DNA of 64,000 bases from Eucommia ulmoides. Its lineage: Eukaryota; Streptophyta; Magnoliopsida; Garryales; Eucommiaceae. This document shows, piece after piece, positions 60,237 to 64,000 of the stretch; position 1 is the stretch's first letter, and every line of letters begins with the position of its first letter. A model generated the notes under the pieces. It saw only the letters and a program-made list of their open reading frames with translations. It had not been told where the DNA came from and ran no database searches. The stretch lies in contig CM028338.1 of NCBI GenBank assembly GCA_016647705.1, forward strand, positions 20,233,577-20,297,576, written 5' to 3'. The translations under genes and the position numbers were made by a program.

Positions 60237-60788
60237 CAGTGTTGCCAAGGGTGTTGCTTGGGTGAGCCCCAGGGCAAGCCCAGAGGTGAAATGGCCAAGT
60301 GCAATCAGGTGGTAGATCCTGCTTGTCGTTCACCTAGGAAGGTTGGCAAAGCCCAACTTTGCACCTAGCGAAGTTTTGATGGGTGTATAGGACAGTTTTT
60401 TCCACTGTATTCTCAGCATTCTTGTTTTCTTTTCTCTTTAAGTAACTATTTCTTGGTTCTTTCCTATTAATTAATCTTTCCATTTTTGTTGTGTTTCTTT
60501 GCTTTCTAGTTTACCTCACACCTTTGATATCAAGCATAGAAACTTGAAGCACTAGTTAAAACTTACATATATAATGTCTATGTTTTCTCATCTTATTAAT
60601 ATTTCTATATTTTTTTCATGTATGCTTTTAAATTATTCTTAATTTTGGACATTTATAATTATATTTAATGTTTTTAAACTATTAAAATATCATATTACAC
60701 GGTGCTTACACCCCACGTCTCGGGCATTACGCCTCACCCCATATAGGTCAAACCACCCCAGCTCGCACCCTTGTCTTTCACAACACTA
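60237..60788. mobile_element. Non-autonomous hAT-type DNA transposon, 552 bp
   Basis: The left end is CAGTGTTGCCAAGGGTG. The right end read inwards is TAGTGTTGTGAAAGACAAGGGTG, so the termini are inverted repeats with mismatches and a short gap. Flanks are gtctagag (60229-60236) and gtccagag (60789-60796), an 8-bp duplication with one difference, as expected of hAT elements. The interior has 'gggtgagccccagggcaagcc' near the left and the matching 'cctcaccccatataggtc' theme near the right, and no transposase. Confidence 0.8.
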
Positions 60789-60796
60789 GTCCAGAG

Positions 60797-61366
60797 AATA
60801 AAAATAAAATAGCACATAAATATCCAACCCAGCATATGATTCAATAAAGAGTAGGATCACGAATGCTTCCCAAATTAAGATGGCAATAACATAACAACTC
60901 CAAATTTCAATTTAAAAACTATCAAACAAACCTCAGTTCAAAATTCAAACCTGGTCAGCAACCTCTTTGTTCTCTGTTATACCCCAAATAAATAAATGCA
61001 ATCTACAGTTCCCAGAAAATAGTTTCCTCTAATTACTCAAGAACACAATTCAACGTTTTCCGATTTAGAGAAACATCACAACCCTTACTATGTCATAAAC
61101 CCTTGAACCTAGAAGATTCCTATAAGCAAAGCTCATCATTGATGATCTCACAAAAAGCCCTAAAAACTAGATCCAATATAACAATGGAATGATGATAGAA
61201 AGTTACATCATTACGCCAGAAAACATTGAAATGACAAAGAATACCATTAATTCGAATAATAAATTAAACGAATGAAGATTAAATATAAATATAAGTTCAC
61301 ATACATAAGCGGAAAGAACACAAACAAAAATCCTAATCCTGAGTGAAGGTGAAATGAAGAACTTAC
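60797..61366. other. AT-rich DNA, nothing recognised
   Basis: No motif, repeat or open frame worth naming. It would be the first part of the intron if the 5' exon at 61367 is real. Confidence 0.4.
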
Positions 61367-61480
61367 GCGAGAATGCGATCGATAGGGATAAAGATTAAAA
61401 GTATTCAGTGAAGCGAGAGCCTTGTGAGCGATCTAATTACAGCCGGGATCAATGGAGGTATAACGCAATTGTAAAATCTG
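61367..61480 (-). other. Possible non-coding 5' exon of the COX7a-like gene
   Basis: On the minus strand a more balanced-composition stretch ('cgctcacaaggctctcgctt', 'tatcgatcgcattctcgc') ends at a donor-like GTAAGT (61361-61366). Composition changes abruptly from the flanks. The nearest downstream acceptor with a known coding exon on this strand is at 50227-50229. The link is inference: no transcript data, and another gene's first exon is possible. The right end of the exon is a guess. Confidence 0.3.
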
Positions 61481-62109
61481 GAGGGTTCTAGGTATCCTAC
61501 AGTGAATTTGATCCAGTAATCGCTAGTGGCCGCTTACTATTTTGCCCGACCCTCCGTATTGAATATGTAATTTTTAGGGAAAATTTGTCTGCGGTCCCAA
61601 ATATTAAAAAAAAAAAAAAAAAAAAAAAAACTTTTGAAGACCCATGGATTTTGGATCAGCCTAAAACTCCGACGAAAATCTTTTTGTCAATTTTACCCCT
61701 AGTAGATTTATAATTTACAAATTTATGCCGCCATCCGACCAGAATTTCACTTATGTTCCAAATTATAGAATTGTCATTCAATAAATACGGAATTTACAAA
61801 AATATCATTTTTGCTTTTTTTTTTTTTTCAAAACTTCTAAAATTAATATATATATATATATAATTTCACTTGTATACCAAATTTTTCTCAAATTTTATTT
61901 TTCATAAAAGTTTCAATTAATTTTGTTTTTCTTATTATTTTTTTTTTTAAATATCTTAAACCCTCTGATTATGTTTTACTTAATTTTATTTCAATTCATT
62001 TTATAATTCCACCAAAATTTAATTCTTAATAAAAAAATCACTGAAATTTATATTTTATTCAAAATATATAACTTTTTAAAAATACCTTAAATACCCTTAC
62101 ATGCATTCA
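61481..62109. other. AT-rich region, possible promoter of the putative 5' exon
   Basis: 61490-61555 is less AT-rich ('aatcgctagtggccgcttac'). An A tract at 61607-61630 and a TA run at 61848-61862 follow. No gene is seen. Confidence 0.35.
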
Positions 62110-63260
62110 ATTGACTTTTAGTTTATTTTTTGAAATATTTTATGAACACTTTAAAATATAAAAAATATTAAATTATATTTAAATTAAAAATCCATTAAAA
62201 ATACTTTCTAAATCAATTAAATATAATTAAGTGAATATCTATTTAGATATCAACTAAGTGGATATCCACTTCATTAAGTAAAAATCCACAAAAAATAATG
62301 TAAGTAGATATCTACTAAATATAATTAAGTAGATATCTAATAAATAATAATTAAGTAGATATCTACATAATAGAAACAATCAGAAAATTAAACCATCGAT
62401 AAACATGCTTTTACATTTTCAAATTCTCACGAAAATTGGAGAACTCAAATGAAAACCATCGATAAACATGCATTTAAGTGAATATCTACTTAGATATCCA
62501 TTAAGTGGATATACACTTAATTATATTTAGTAGATATTCACTTACATTATTTTGCAAAAGTACCAACCATATTTAGTCTTCCTAAATTACCCTCAATAGC
62601 TACAAAACTTACAAAGAATTTCACTTGTTTTCAAATTTTCTTCAAAATTTATTTTTTAATAAAAATTTTCGATTAATTTTATTTTTCTTAAAAATAATTT
62701 TTTTGTAAAATATCATAAATACTCTAATTATATTTTCACTTAATTTTATTTCAAATTTAATTTATTTTTTTAAATATTCTATGAACATTTTAAAATATAA
62801 AAAATTAAATATTAAATTCTATTTAAATTAAAAATTCCTATAAAATAATTTTAAAAATCAATTAAGTAGATATCTACTTAGATATCCATTAAGTAGATAT
62901 CCACTTAATTATATTTAGTAGATATCCACTAACATTATTTTTCACTTAATTTAATTTTAATTTTAGTTTATTTTTTTTAAATATTCTATGAACATTTTAA
63001 AATATAAAAAATTAAATATCAAATTCTATTTAAATTAAAAATTCATTTAAAATAATTTTAAAAATCAATTAAGTGGATATCTACTTAGATATCCATTAAA
63101 TGGATATCCACTTAATTATATTTAGTAGATATCTACTAACCTTATTTTTCACTTAATTTAATTTCAATTTTAGTTTTTTTTTTTTAAATATTCTATGAAC
63201 ATTTTAAAATATAAAGAATTAGAGAAATCATAAAATAAAAAATTCCACTAAATATTAATC
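62110..63260. repeat. Tandem array, unit 206-207 bp, with GATATC palindromes
   Basis: Units begin at 'cacttaattt(t/a)attt' at 62737, 62943 and 63150, giving periods of 206 and 207 bp. A more diverged copy lies around 62110-62340, and part of a unit lies at 62450-62560. Each unit has an AT-rich half ('ttctatgaacattttaaaat') and a half with clustered palindromes such as AAGTGGATATCCACTT and AGTAGATATCTACT. Units two and three are nearly the same. No coding potential. Confidence 0.85.
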
Positions 63261-64000
63261 TTCAATTATATTCCACTAAAAAATTACATAAACCCACTTA
63301 ACCCCTAAGTGAAAATCCCAAAAAAAAAAAATTAAAGTGGAAATCCACTACAAATTAAGATGATTGACGTCTGTCGTCTTCTCCAATCGTCACACCGTCG
63401 TGCTCCCTCCATCTTCATCGGTCTTCAATAAGTAGATAAGTGGATATCTACTAAAAATCAATAAGTAGATATCCACTAAAAATAATTAGTGAATATCCAT
63501 TGAACTAAAAAATAATACAAACATTTAAATAATCAGTGGATATCCACTGAACTAAAAAAATAACACAAATATTTGCACACGAAGGATAAAAATGACAAAT
63601 AAATCAAGAAATCGTTAAAACTTATTTGAATCTAATTGCACTACCCTAAATACTATCAAAATTCTAATTCAATTTCATTTATCATCATTTACCTATCAAG
63701 CAATGGACATCCACTAAACAATAACGCATTATTGATTTTTAGTAGATATTCACACAAAATCAATCAGTAGATGTGCACACGAATCAATCAGTGGATATCT
63801 ACTTACCTCTAGTTGTTGAATCAAAACACAAGCATCCAAACAACAATCATGGAGATGAAAAATACAACACCACCCAAACAGCAAAAAAAAAAATCAGTAA
63901 CTGAAAAATACAACCATGGAGATGAAAAATACAACAGCCCCAAACAACAATCAGCACATCTCAATACAATAGCACCCCAAATAGCAGCAAAAAAAAAAAA
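63261..64000. other. AT-rich DNA with scattered GATATC palindromes
   Basis: Single palindromic motifs of the array continue at about 63430-63550 and 63785-63805 without the rest of the unit. 63365-63425 ('gtcttctccaatcgtcac') is less AT-rich. No gene is recognised to the window end. Confidence 0.5.

Noticed and set aside
1-64000. tRNA, rRNA or other structured RNA genes
   Set aside because: I looked for tRNA A/B box patterns and rRNA-like blocks and saw none. Only the tRNA-complementary PBSs of retroelements are present.

Overview
This is a repeat-dominated piece of a flowering-plant nuclear genome. The evidence is AT-rich DNA, plant-type Ty1/copia and Ty3/gypsy retroelements (SIRE-like, Ale-like and Athila-like), PBSs matching tRNA-iMet and tRNA-Asp, a non-autonomous hAT transposon, a Helitron helicase scrap, and one small intron-containing host gene. 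I cannot name the species. Names A1-A5, B, C1-C5, D and E are mine. 'A' is a gypsy-type (Athila-like) non-autonomous family with 1.4-1.7 kb LTRs. 'C' is a SIRE-like copia family with roughly 2 kb LTRs.

Layout. 1-3454: AT-rich Tat/Ogre-like LTR remnant with a 4-copy tandem repeat. 3455-7060: old copia D on the minus strand, without recognisable LTRs. 7061-9663: unassigned AT-rich DNA. 9664-10062: an insert carrying an array of about 11 short G/C hairpins. 10063-34183: a nest of six elements. The host is copia B (minus strand, 5' end at 34183). A1 (11037-18263, TSD CTGCT) and C1 (21018-33332, TSD GTTGG) split B into three pieces. A1 carries the solo LTR A3 (16183-17893). C1 carries the solo LTR A2 (21509-22894) in its 5' LTR and the one-LTR element A4 (29364-32711, TSD TCAGG) in its 3' LTR. 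34556-35660: degenerate AT-rich repeat array. 35826-36045: Helitron helicase C-terminus. 36697-45517: a second nest, with partial C-family LTR C2 interrupted by the two-LTR element A5 (37199-42586) and the inverted solo LTR C3 (43378-45193, TSD ATAAG). 45794-46872: two C-family LTR starts facing each other. 48095-49588: solo LTR C5.

49867-50225 (minus) is the only host gene I can recognise: a two-exon gene for a plant COX7a-like subunit of mitochondrial cytochrome c oxidase. A splice-acceptor-like site just upstream of its ATG and a donor-like site at 61361-61366 suggest, by inference only, that its 5' UTR could be spliced over about 11 kb. That stretch contains copia E (about 53940-59020, Ale-like) and a 552-bp hAT-type element (60237-60788, 8-bp TSD). 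The right end (61550-64000) is very AT-rich and holds a 206-207-bp tandem repeat whose units carry GATATC-centred palindromes.

The most distinctive signal is in the LTR promoters. Both main families carry clusters of short palindromes upstream of the LTR TATA box. In family C the palindrome is ATCGGTTGACCGAT, which contains the WRKY W-box core TTGACC. In family A it is CACCGCTGCAGCGGTG, or in other subfamilies CCGCCTAGGCGG or a CGATGG-type core. Element A4 appears to have integrated with only one LTR and still made a perfect 5-bp target duplication.
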